A stretch of DNA of 8,342 nt. It comes from Patescibacteria group bacterium. GTDB taxonomy: Bacteria > Patescibacteriota > Gracilibacteria > UBA1369 > PNNO01. Location: assembly GCA_018821175.1 (NCBI GenBank), contig JAHJMX010000015.1, forward strand, positions 1 to 8,342. The letters are read 5' to 3'. Position numbers and translations under genes: made by a program. Positions 1-6,733 of the stretch are shown here, piece by piece. The first letter of the stretch is position 1; every line of letters begins with the position of its first letter. The notes under the pieces were generated by a model, which worked only from the letters and a program-made list of their open reading frames with translations, was not told the origin of the DNA and did not search any database.

Positions 1-1199
1 GTGGATCAAAAAATGCCGCATTGCCAATTATATGTGCTGCCCTTTTGACTAATCAAAAAACCATTTTGAAGAATGTGCCTAATATTGCGGACATACATTC
101 TTTGATTGAAATTTTAGGAGAGCTAAATTGTAAAACTGAATTTGTTGGGAATAAGCTCACAATTGAACCGAAAAACATAAAAAACAAATATATTGATTCT
201 GCACTAGTTTGTAGGATGAGAGCTTCCGCACTTTTGTTAGGCCCACTTTTGGCGCGTTTCAAAAATGTAAAAATGATTTTCCCGGGTGGATGTGTACTTG
301 GTAAACGCCCAATGGATGCCCATTTAGACGCTCTTAGCGCATTTAATGCGAAAGTTATTTCTGTAAAAGATAATATTCACATAAAAACAAGTGGGCTTAA
401 AGGAGCCGATTTGGTTATGTCGGAAATTAGCGTTACTGCTACGGAAAATGCAATTATGACTGCCGTACTTGCCAAAGGGAATTCAACAATCAGGCTTGCA
501 GCTGCTGAACCACATGTACAAGATCTTTGTCATTTTTTAAATAAAATGGGAGCAAAAATCAAAGGGATTGGATCGCATCAGTTGGAAATTGTTGGGGTGA
601 AGACTTTAAAAGGGATTGAATATAGTATCACTGGTGATTATTTAGAGGCTGGGACTTTTGCGATTGCTGCTGTAATAACAAATGGAGAGGTTGAAATTAA
701 AGGAATTAATCCTGATCACTTAGATAGTTTTTGGCAAAAATTATCCCAAGTTGGTGCAAATTTTCAAATTGGGAAAAATTCAGTTAAAATCATGCAACAC
801 AAAAAATTAGCAGCTGTAAATAAACTTCAAACAGCTGTTTATCCAAGTTTCCCAACTGATTTACAGGCTCCATTTGCTGTTCTTTTGACTCAGGCTGAAG
901 GGGTTAGCAAAATTTATGAAACTTTGTTTGAAGGGCGTTTAAATTATCTTTTTGAACTTGAAAAAATGGGAGCAAAATTCGAAATGTTAAATCCACACCA
1001 AGCTATTATTATCGGGCCACGCAAATTAAATGCTGCATCAATTTCTAGTTGGGATATTCGTGCTGGAGCTGCAGTTGTGATAGCTGCGCTTGTTGGGAAA
1101 GGCGTTTCTGAGGTTACTAATATAGGATATATAGATCGTGGATACGAAAAATTTGAATATAAACTTAGAAAGTTGGGGGCTGATATCGAGAGAAAATAA
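1..1199 (+). CDS. murA: UDP-N-acetylglucosamine 1-carboxyvinyltransferase (MurA), 5'-truncated by the window edge
   Basis: MurA transfers enolpyruvate from PEP to UDP-GlcNAc, the first committed step of peptidoglycan precursor synthesis in the cytoplasm. The frame is open from the left edge. Codons 3-20 read GSKNAA and run into LPIICAALL, the conserved MurA N-terminal motif with the substrate-binding Lys (codon 9-11) and Asn (12-14). A TTG at 21 is therefore not the start; about 20 residues lie outside the window. Other hallmarks are MRAS...LGPL, the catalytic loop GGCVLGKRP with the PEP-binding Cys at 291-293 (E. coli Cys115) and Arg at 306-308, YPSFPTDLQ with the general-base Asp at 858-860, and the C-terminal DIRAGAA...YIDRGYE. 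The Cys form predicts fosfomycin sensitivity (inference). Length matches the ~420-residue family. Its 3' end overlaps the convergent gene by 35 bp. Family assignment is secure; a second paralog elsewhere (MurZ type) cannot be excluded. Confidence 0.96.
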   Translation, partial: GSKNAALPIICAALLTNQKTILKNVPNIADIHSLIEILGELNCKTEFVGNKLTIEPKNIKNKYIDSALVCRMRASALLLGPLLARFKNVKMIFPGGCVLGKRPMDAHLDALSAFNAKVISVKDNIHIKTSGLKGADLVMSEISVTATENAIMTAVLAKGNSTIRLAAAEPHVQDLCHFLNKMGAKIKGIGSHQLEIVGVKTLKGIEYSITGDYLEAGTFAIAAVITNGEVEIKGINPDHLDSFWQKLSQVGANFQIGKNSVKIMQHKKLAAVNKLQTAVYPSFPTDLQAPFAVLLTQAEGVSKIYETLFEGRLNYLFELEKMGAKFEMLNPHQAIIIGPRKLNAASISSWDIRAGAAVVIAALVGKGVSEVTNIGYIDRGYEKFEYKLRKLGADIERK

Positions 1200-2022
1200 A
1201 ATCAATTCTTCCTTCAAGATCATTACGTCTTACTTGGATATTACGTGCCAAAAAATTTTTGAGAGTTTCTTGGTGTGGATGTCCAAATGAATTAGCTTCT
1301 CCGGATTGAATTACAACTATTCTCGGATCTGATTTTTCTAAAAAATCTTCTGAAGAAGCAGTGCGACTTCCGTGATGTCCAGCTTTTAAAACGTCTGCTT
1401 TAATAGTGGAATTCCCATTTAAGATTTCACTTTCTTCATCAATTTCAGCGTCGCCAGTTAATAGAAATTTAACATTGTTTTCCCCATCACTCCAAATTAC
1501 ACGCATTGCCAATGATGCGTTATTAAGATTTTCATAGGCGACGCCTGCTTTATTCCCAATTGGCCATAAAATATCTAGAAAAACCTCACTACCTACACGA
1601 AAATCAGTTCCATTACTGGCAAAAATCATTTCAATATTATTCATATCAGCAACTTTGAGCCATTCTTGATAGAACTCATTTTGCGAAGGTGTTCCAACAA
1701 GCAAAATTCGCTTTACGTTATATCTTTTTACAATTTCGACTAACCCATTTACATGGTCAGCGTGTGGATGTGTCAAAGTTAAAATATCTATTGTGCGGGT
1801 ATATATTGGCATTACTTTCGCAATTTCATCTAAAATCATTGGTCCGGGACCGCCATCAATTAAAATTGTATAATCGTCTGGTGTGCGTATGAAAATAGCA
1901 TCTCCTTGACCTACATCCAGAAATGAAATTAAAAAATTTGTATGTGGTAACTGTATGATAAAGCAAATGCCGATTACCAAAGGCACACAAATAAATACAC
2001 AATATTTCCAATAATTTTTCAT
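1165..2022 (-). CDS. Free-standing ComEC/Rec2-type metallo-beta-lactamase-fold hydrolase, membrane-anchored or secreted
   Basis: The 285-residue protein matches the C-terminal metallo-hydrolase domain of ComEC/Rec2, the DNA-uptake channel, but lacks the competence membrane domain. One hydrophobic segment (about residues 8-25) is a signal peptide or N-terminal anchor, which would place the catalytic domain outside the membrane. Hallmarks are LDVGQGDA (35-42), LIDGG (54-58), the metal-binding HPHADH (85-90), LLTGD (187-191), GHHGS (215-219) and FGHPH (246-250). All expected metal ligands look intact. In the family this domain is implicated in nuclease activity during DNA uptake; here a role in extracellular nucleic-acid processing is inference. 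The start is the only one that includes the hydrophobic segment, but it has no Shine-Dalgarno at normal spacing (a GGAG lies 16 nt away). The last eight residues and stop are encoded antisense to the murA 3' end. Confidence 0.88.
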   Translation of the reverse strand: MKNYWKYCVFICVPLVIGICFIIQLPHTNFLISFLDVGQGDAIFIRTPDDYTILIDGGPGPMILDEIAKVMPIYTRTIDILTLTHPHADHVNGLVEIVKRYNVKRILLVGTPSQNEFYQEWLKVADMNNIEMIFASNGTDFRVGSEVFLDILWPIGNKAGVAYENLNNASLAMRVIWSDGENNVKFLLTGDAEIDEESEILNGNSTIKADVLKAGHHGSRTASSEDFLEKSDPRIVVIQSGEANSFGHPHQETLKNFLARNIQVRRNDLEGRIDFIFSRYQPPTF

Positions 2023-2058
2023 AAAAGTTCAATCAATGCTCCAATCAATTCTCTCGGA

Positions 2059-2064
2059 ATTATC
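2059..2064 (-). promoter_or_regulatory. Possible -10 element for the metallo-hydrolase gene
   Basis: On the minus strand this reads GATAAT, five of six matches to the sigma70 -10 consensus, about 37 bp before the metallo-hydrolase ATG. The upstream gene on this strand has its own terminator, so an independent promoter is expected here. No convincing -35 hexamer lies 16-18 bp further upstream, so support is weak. Confidence 0.3.
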
Positions 2065-2098
2065 TCTCATTAAAGCAAAAATTTTCCTAAAATTTCTC

Positions 2099-2138
2099 TA
2101 AAAAGAAAAAACGGGTTAACTCTTTTGGAGTCATCCCG
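2099..2138 (-). terminator. Rho-independent terminator of the LPXTG surface-protein gene
   Basis: Read on the minus strand, CGGGATGACTC and GAGTTAACCCG pair around a CAAAA loop. The 11-bp stem has one A-A mismatch and one G-T pair. It is followed by TTTTTTCTTTTT, the expected U-tract. It lies 57 bp past the stop of the surface-protein gene and separates it from the metallo-hydrolase gene on the same strand. The plus-strand side has only a short T-run interrupted by C, so termination is mainly minus-directed. Confidence 0.85.
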
Positions 2139-2172
2139 CTTTTCCCCTTTATACAAATTATTTTTTTAACCT

Positions 2173-2184
2173 GCGCAATTGCGC
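2173..2184. repeat. 12-bp GC-rich perfect palindrome GCGCAATTGCGC
   Basis: A perfect palindrome sits 11 bp past the stop of the LPXTG gene, in otherwise very AT-rich DNA. As RNA it could only form a 4-bp stem with an AATT loop. It is followed on the minus strand by an A-run rather than a T-run, so it is not a terminator itself. It could be a protein-binding or methylation site; nothing in the sequence decides this. Confidence 0.4.
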
Positions 2185-2194
2185 GGCGATTAAT

Positions 2195-3733
2195 TTATTG
2201 TTTCTTTTTTCTTCGTACTGCAGCAAGGCCCATCGAAGCTCCAACTAGAAGACCAAGGCCAACTCCAGTTTCTGGAAGACGAATATGTGTTATTACACCA
2301 TCACTTTCATTTCCATCAGTATCACGTGTTGTAAGTTTGAAGTAATATTCAATTCCAGGAGTAAGACCTGAAAGTTCGATTTCATCACGATTAGAATCTA
2401 ATGAGCGACCATCATCGTAGTTTGTTCCTCCATCAGTACTTTGATATAAGATTTGTTCTACAATTGAAGCATCATTAGATGGTGTCCATGTAAGTCTAAT
2501 AACAACATCACGTACGATAGCTGCTACAAAATTTCTTACATTTTCAGGACTCAAAGCGATTCCTCCGTCATTAAGATCGTCTGGTGCTGGCGCACCATCT
2601 GCATATCCATCAAAATTTGCTGTATTTGCAGTTTCATCAATTGCATTCCCAGCTTCGTCAATTACGTCTGTAACGATTAATGCATAAGTAGTATCTGATT
2701 GCTCAGAAGTTGTGATTGTTATTGTTGATCCAGCTTCATTTCGCTCTACTGCAACAATGTCCAAAGTGTTTGTTGCGTCTGAAACCTCAGCAATATAGAA
2801 GTTTGTTTCAGGATCACTGTTCAAAATTATTGCTTCCGAGAATTCAACAGCAACTTCAGTTGCGCTTAAAGCTTCAGCAGAAACAACGCTTGGAGATTCA
2901 AAATCATCACTTGGAAGGTCGTCTGGATTTTCTCCAGGGGCAACATTGCTACCAATAAATGCAGCAGTATCAGAAGTACCACTGATAATTGGATTACCAC
3001 CAAGATCTTGAATTTCGATTCCGGCAGTCAAAATATATTCAGCTCCAGCTTCTTGTGGATCTGTTGTAAGAATTACAGTTGCTCCATAAGTATCTGAGGC
3101 GTCTAGTTCAGCTGCTAAAATTGTTAAAGAGGTACCATTTGAATTATCAATAATGTTAAATGCAGTTTCTGGTGAATTTGCAGGGAGTACTACTGGCTCG
3201 TTAAATATAACTTTTACAGTTGCAGCATCAGTAGCTTGAGAATCATTAACAGTTGGCCCTTCTTCGTCAGCAGCAGCGTGACCAGAATTAACAGGCGCTG
3301 GTCCATAAGCCTCATCAGGTGTTCCGTATACTTCATTACTATAACTGTCACTTTCATTTCCAGCAGCATCATATGCCGTAATTGCAAAATATAATTCTTC
3401 TCCATTTGTAAGGTCTTCAACCAAATATTCAATAACGTCCCCGGCATCGATTACGTCATTTTCATATTCACCCAGTTCAGCCGTTACTGCTTCTGATCCA
3501 GAATAAATTTTGTAACCAATTACTCCAGTATCGTCAGTTGCAACATCCCAACTTAGTAGGGCTGCTCCATCGTAAAGTTCGATTTGGAGATTTTCAACGT
3601 CATCTGGTGCCATAATGTCATCAGATAGACCTTGAGCATTTGCTTTTGGCATAACATTTACTGCAAGAAATAGCGCAGTAATAGCTGTTACCAAATAGAA
3701 AAACATTTTGTTTTTTGTTGCAATTTTTTGCAT
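2195..3733 (-). CDS. LPXTG-anchored multi-domain surface protein (FN3 / Ig-like SwmB-type / FN3)
   Basis: This 512-residue protein is built for export and wall attachment. A signal peptide covers residues 1-33 (basic start, hydrophobic 11-27, ANA cleavage site). The first fibronectin type III domain spans about 42-138 and ends in the typical YDAAGNES...SNEVYGTP. Two tandem Ig-like domains of the SwmB/Big_5 kind follow at about 158-262 and 278-377, each with a VxVxFxEP/A-type strand and a DxxGNxI motif. A second FN3 domain lies at about 393-484. The C-terminus is a sortase signal: LPETG at 486-490, a short hydrophobic stretch, then RRKKKQ. No enzymatic motif is visible, so a structural or adhesive role is inferred. 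The protein is strongly acidic. Its sortase is not in this window. A promoter (3801-3829) and a terminator (2099-2138) flank it, so it is probably monocistronic. No Shine-Dalgarno precedes the ATG. Confidence 0.88.
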   Translation of the reverse strand: MQKIATKNKMFFYLVTAITALFLAVNVMPKANAQGLSDDIMAPDDVENLQIELYDGAALLSWDVATDDTGVIGYKIYSGSEAVTAELGEYENDVIDAGDVIEYLVEDLTNGEELYFAITAYDAAGNESDSYSNEVYGTPDEAYGPAPVNSGHAAADEEGPTVNDSQATDAATVKVIFNEPVVLPANSPETAFNIIDNSNGTSLTILAAELDASDTYGATVILTTDPQEAGAEYILTAGIEIQDLGGNPIISGTSDTAAFIGSNVAPGENPDDLPSDDFESPSVVSAEALSATEVAVEFSEAIILNSDPETNFYIAEVSDATNTLDIVAVERNEAGSTITITTSEQSDTTYALIVTDVIDEAGNAIDETANTANFDGYADGAPAPDDLNDGGIALSPENVRNFVAAIVRDVVIRLTWTPSNDASIVEQILYQSTDGGTNYDDGRSLDSNRDEIELSGLTPGIEYYFKLTTRDTDGNESDGVITHIRLPETGVGLGLLVGASMGLAAVRRKKKQ

Positions 3734-3800
3734 TGTACTTTGTGTTATATGTTTTTATTTTGTGACATCACTCGTAATAATTTTTCGAGCGAATCAATAG

Positions 3801-3829
3801 ATTATATCAAAAAACCCATTATAAATCAA
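3801..3829 (-). promoter_or_regulatory. Sigma70-type promoter for the LPXTG surface-protein gene
   Basis: On the minus strand a perfect TATAAT (-10, at 3801-3806) lies exactly 17 bp from TTGATT (-35, at 3824-3829; four of six matches to TTGACA). Transcription would start near 3794, giving a leader of about 60 nt before the ATG at 3733. This is the best-looking promoter in the window. It sits in the divergent region shared with the B3/4-ArgRS genes. Confidence 0.75.
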
Positions 3830-3965
3830 ATGTTAAAGGGCGGTGTCTTGATCAGAAGCTGAGTAAATGACTGGTAAATACTAAAAAATGGATACATTAA
3901 TAATGTTTCGCTTTTTTTATTCCATGCTTTTTGCTATCTTCTCTAAGGAAATAAACCACTTCTAC

Positions 3966-4241
3966 ATGAGATTTATAGTTAATGATCAACTTAGTGAAAA
4001 ATATCCGTCGTTATCTTTCGGGATTGCGGTCGGGAAACGCGTTAATAACACACAAAAAAGTACTGCGCTTGAGCAAATGATCAGTGGATTAAAAGTGCAA
4101 GTTCAAAAACATTTCAAAAATGTAAAATTTGGAGATGAACCAAAAATTACTAATTGGCATACGATTTTTGAGGAAATGGGAGCAAAAACTTTCAAAAATT
4201 CGATGGAGCAAATTTTGGATAAAGTCTTGAAAAACAAATAA
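3966..4241 (+). CDS. N-terminal half of a B3/4 (PheRS-beta editing-type) domain, ended by an in-frame TAA
   Basis: B3/4 domains proofread mischarged tRNA in the PheRS beta subunit and also occur as separate proteins. This 91-residue piece matches the first half of the free-standing type. It opens with MRFIVNDQLSEKYPSLSFGI, like the usual start of that family, and contains EPKITNWHTIFEEMGAK, matching the conserved PKI..W...(Y/F)...GAK stretch, then NSMEQILDKVLKNK. I place the start at Met 3966 because family similarity begins there; the frame is open to an ATG at 3888, but those 26 codons add an unrelated hydrophobic stretch. An AAGGAA at 3945-3950 is 15 nt upstream, rather far for a Shine-Dalgarno. 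The reading frame stops at TAA 4239-4241 and then continues in the same frame with the missing second half of the domain, now at the N-terminus of the ArgRS reading frame. On its own this fragment lacks half the fold. Confidence 0.75.
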   Translation: MRFIVNDQLSEKYPSLSFGIAVGKRVNNTQKSTALEQMISGLKVQVQKHFKNVKFGDEPKITNWHTIFEEMGAKTFKNSMEQILDKVLKNK

Positions 4242-4283
4242 ATTGAATTAATTGATAATTTATCGCGCATTCGTGATTATTTT
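4239..4283 (+). other. In-frame TAA plus 14 family-like codons bridging the two halves of the B3/4 domain
   Basis: After TAA 4239-4241 the same frame reads IELIDNLSRIRDYF and enters the next gene at ATG 4284 with no shift. Continuing across the ATG, IDNLSRIRDYFMLKWQMP aligns without gaps to the B3/4 family stretch I recall as INxLVDIYNxxSLKYxLP. The TAA replaces one residue of the family loop LKGxELPxIN, probably where Glu is usual; GAA, CAA and AAA are each one base away. No Shine-Dalgarno precedes ATG 4284. Removing the stop would give one frame from 3966 to 6647. Real stop, readthrough site, recent nonsense mutation and base-call error are all open. Confidence 0.7.
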
Positions 4284-6647
4284 ATGCTGAAATGGCAAAT
4301 GCCAATTATGTGTTTTGCATTGAATGATATTTATGGAGACATCCATTTAGATATTGATGGAAAGAAGATTTTTTATCATGATCAAGGAAGTATTTTGACT
4401 AACAAATGGAACAGCGAACAACTTGAACGTGGATCCTTGAATAAAGAAACTGTTGATGTAGTAATGATTATTGAGAATTTAGGGATTTTACAAGAAGAGG
4501 AATTGAAAGTAAAAACGCATGAACTTGCAGTTATGATTCAAAGATATTGTGGGGGGGCAGAATTTGAAGAAGATATTATTAGGGCGCCTCGCAAAGAAAA
4601 AGATCTTGGAGTTTTAGGATTGGCGGAACTTGAAGGTATTAAAGATATTCAAGAGCCGGTTTCAAATGATGATGAAGCCAAAATGAACGCTGCAGTTAAA
4701 GAAGTTTTGAATAATGTCGACGTGGAATCGAAGGTGGAAATGTCCGTAGATGAAAAACCAGAGGTTGAGTTACCAGAAGAATCACCAATTCAAATTGAAG
4801 ACTTTAAACATGAGCCAATTGATCGTAATTCTTTAAAATCTCGCATCAAAGTTTTGTTGAAAGAAGCTTGTGAAAAAGCTTATCCACATGCGGATATTTC
4901 AACTCTTTCAATTGATTACCCGCGCGATCCAGGAATGGGTGATTACGCTTGTAGTATTGCTTTGAAATTGAGCAAACAGCTTGTAAAGGAACCAATGTTA
5001 ATTGCAGAAAAAATTGTTTCTAATATCGAAGCAGTGCAATTTATTGGTGAGGCCAGTGTTATGACGCCAGGTTTTATAAATATCAAAATCGCACGTTCTT
5101 GGCTGGAAAATAAATTGCAGGATTTGGCTGGAGAGAAAGAGCTTTACGACAATACTCTTGGTTCTAGCGAATCGATTGTAATTGATTACTCATCGCCTAA
5201 TGTTGCGAAACCTTTGGGAGTTCATCATTTGCTTTCAACTGTCATTGGGCAAACAATTTACAATATTTACAAATCTCTTGGTTTTAAGGCAATTGGGGTT
5301 AATCATCTTGGAGATTGGGGTACACAATTCGGGATGTTGATTTATGCATATAAAACATGGGGAAATAAAAAATTGGTAGAAAAAAATCCGATTCCAGAAC
5401 TTTTGAAATTGTATGTAAAATTTAATGAAGAAGTTGAAAAAGATGCAGCAATGGCCGATAAAGGGCGTGAAGAATTCAAGAAGCTCGAGGAAGGCGATGA
5501 AGAAAATACTAAACTTTGGGAATGGTTTAAAGAACTTAGTATTGCTGATTTGAAGAAAACTTATGCAACTCTTGGGATTAGTTTCGATGAGTATATTGGT
5601 GAAAGTTTTTATCGAGATAAAATGGATGCAATTGTTCAGAAAGGGCTTGAAAAAGGCGTTTTCAAAGAAGGGGAAGGCGGATCTGTGATTGCGGAATTTA
5701 CAGATGAAAACATGGCTCCTTGTGTAATCAAAAAATCCGATGGAGCAACTTTGTATGCTACTCGCGATCTTGCGACTTTGGATTATCGAATGAAAAGATG
5801 GATGCCATCACAGGTTCTTTATGTTGTTGATACAGCACAAAATCTTCACTTTAAACAAGTTTTTGATATAGCTCAAAGAATGGGTCTTACTGGTAATGCA
5901 AAATTGCATCATATTTCATTTGGGCGCATGCGCTTGCCAGATCGTAGCATGAGTACCCGCAAAGGAAATGTTGTTTTGCTTGAAGATTTGTTGAAAGATG
6001 CACTTGAGAAATCAATTGAAATTGTCGATGAAAAAAGCAAAGATTTAGACAAAAAACAACGTGCAGAAGTTGCAAAAAAAATCGCAATTGGAGCAATTAA
6101 GTATAATATTTTGTCGCAAAACAGAACGACTGACATTACTTTTGATTGGGATAAAATGCTTAGTATTGAGGGCAATAGTGCCCCTTACTTGCAGTATACT
6201 TACGCGAGATGTGCAAGTATTTTGAGAAAATATGATGAGGCCAACTTGGGAGATAAGAATAACAAAAAAGGCAAGAAAAAAGAGGAGCTAACTGAAGATC
6301 CAAATGAAGATTTACAGACAACATTGTTCGATGCCCTTGAAAAAGTTGATGGATATGATGATGGCATGAAGCCATTTGATCATCCAAAAGAACAAATGGT
6401 TGCGAGATTGCTTGTTAAATTTCAAGAGTATTTGGTGCTTGCTGCTGAGGAATATCGGCCAAATTTATTCACGAATTATTTGTATGAATTGGCACGTGAA
6501 TTTAATAGTTTTTATACTACACTTTCAGTTTTGCAGGCAGAAACAAAGCATGTGAAATTGGCGCGCATTAATATTACAAAGGTTGTTGCCAAAGCTCTTA
6601 AGGAAGGATTGGGAATTATTGGGATTGAAGCTCCTGAAAAAATGTAA
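4284..6647 (+). CDS. argS: Arginyl-tRNA synthetase with an N-terminal extension holding the second half of a B3/4 domain
   Basis: ArgRS charges tRNA-Arg with arginine using ATP. The reading frame has 787 residues against about 550-580 for typical ArgRS; the extra ~180 lie at the N-terminus. Residues 1-100 match the C-terminal half of B3/4 proteins (MPI...LNDIYGDI, then a weak KW segment, VMIIENLG and the terminal RYCGG at 87-91). Residues ~105-182 form an acidic, Pro/Val-rich linker. The ArgRS N-terminal tRNA-binding domain covers ~184-280. The class I catalytic domain starts at VIDYSSPNVAKP (299-310), with the HIGH site changed to GVHH (312-315), then GDWGTQFG (343-350) and SMSTRKGN (555-562, KMSKS site). 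The DALR anticodon-binding domain covers ~635-787 with a Lys-rich insert at 658-668 and ends EAPEKM. ATG 4284 lies inside the B3/4 fold and lacks a ribosome-binding site. ATG 4740, with AAGG five bases upstream, could give a 635-residue ArgRS. Enzyme identity is secure; the true N-terminus is not. Confidence 0.93.
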   Translation: MLKWQMPIMCFALNDIYGDIHLDIDGKKIFYHDQGSILTNKWNSEQLERGSLNKETVDVVMIIENLGILQEEELKVKTHELAVMIQRYCGGAEFEEDIIRAPRKEKDLGVLGLAELEGIKDIQEPVSNDDEAKMNAAVKEVLNNVDVESKVEMSVDEKPEVELPEESPIQIEDFKHEPIDRNSLKSRIKVLLKEACEKAYPHADISTLSIDYPRDPGMGDYACSIALKLSKQLVKEPMLIAEKIVSNIEAVQFIGEASVMTPGFINIKIARSWLENKLQDLAGEKELYDNTLGSSESIVIDYSSPNVAKPLGVHHLLSTVIGQTIYNIYKSLGFKAIGVNHLGDWGTQFGMLIYAYKTWGNKKLVEKNPIPELLKLYVKFNEEVEKDAAMADKGREEFKKLEEGDEENTKLWEWFKELSIADLKKTYATLGISFDEYIGESFYRDKMDAIVQKGLEKGVFKEGEGGSVIAEFTDENMAPCVIKKSDGATLYATRDLATLDYRMKRWMPSQVLYVVDTAQNLHFKQVFDIAQRMGLTGNAKLHHISFGRMRLPDRSMSTRKGNVVLLEDLLKDALEKSIEIVDEKSKDLDKKQRAEVAKKIAIGAIKYNILSQNRTTDITFDWDKMLSIEGNSAPYLQYTYARCASILRKYDEANLGDKNNKKGKKKEELTEDPNEDLQTTLFDALEKVDGYDDGMKPFDHPKEQMVARLLVKFQEYLVLAAEEYRPNLFTNYLYELAREFNSFYTTLSVLQAETKHVKLARINITKVVAKALKEGLGIIGIEAPEKM
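4731..4742 (+). promoter_or_regulatory. Possible internal ribosome-binding site and start for a standard-size ArgRS
   Basis: AAGG at 4731-4734 lies five bases before ATG 4740-4742, in frame with argS at residue 153, within the linker and about 30 residues before the ArgRS N-terminal domain. It is the only spacing-correct Shine-Dalgarno-like site near any start in this window. It would give a 635-residue synthetase without B3/4 sequence. The motif may simply reflect the Lys/Glu-rich coding sequence. Confidence 0.3.
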
Positions 6648-6678
6648 ACAAAGCTTTGTTATTGAAGCAATGTTTCTC

Positions 6679-6706
6679 TGGACTCTTTGGGAAATTTTGA
6701 TATAGT
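6679..6706 (+). promoter_or_regulatory. Likely promoter of the tRNA-Ser gene
   Basis: TGGACT at 6679-6684 (four of six to TTGACA) is separated by 16 bp from TATAGT at 6701-6706 (five of six to TATAAT). Initiation near 6713 would leave about 20 nt before the mature tRNA 5' end at 6734, a normal leader for RNase P processing. The same transcript could continue into the lipoprotein gene. Confidence 0.55.
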
Positions 6707-6733
6707 GTTCCTCGTAATGGTTATTGCCAATGT

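Noticed and set aside
21..23. TTG as the murA start codon
   Set aside because: The conserved GSKNAA motif is encoded immediately upstream in the same frame, so the gene enters from outside the window.
2716..2958. Open frames antisense or out of frame within the surface-protein, argS and other genes (for example 2716-2958, 5909-6175)
   Set aside because: Their products are low-complexity or composition-biased with no domain, and they lie wholly inside well-supported genes.
3771..3789. CTCG...CGAG inverted repeat in the leader of the LPXTG gene
   Set aside because: Only four solid base pairs; not enough for a riboswitch, operator or terminator call.
3848..3882. Possible plus-strand promoter (TTGATC, then TGGTAAATACT) for the B3/4-ArgRS genes
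   Set aside because: The spacing is about 21 bp and the -10 match is poor; no convincing plus-strand promoter was found in 3734-3965.
3888..3965. Upstream ATG 3888 as the start of the B3/4 gene
   Set aside because: The 26 extra codons give an unrelated hydrophobic and aromatic stretch, while B3/4 similarity starts exactly at Met 3966. A short leader transmembrane segment cannot be fully excluded.
6647..6660. Palindrome AACAAAGCTTTGTT just after argS as a terminator
   Set aside because: The stem is at most five weak pairs and no T-run follows.
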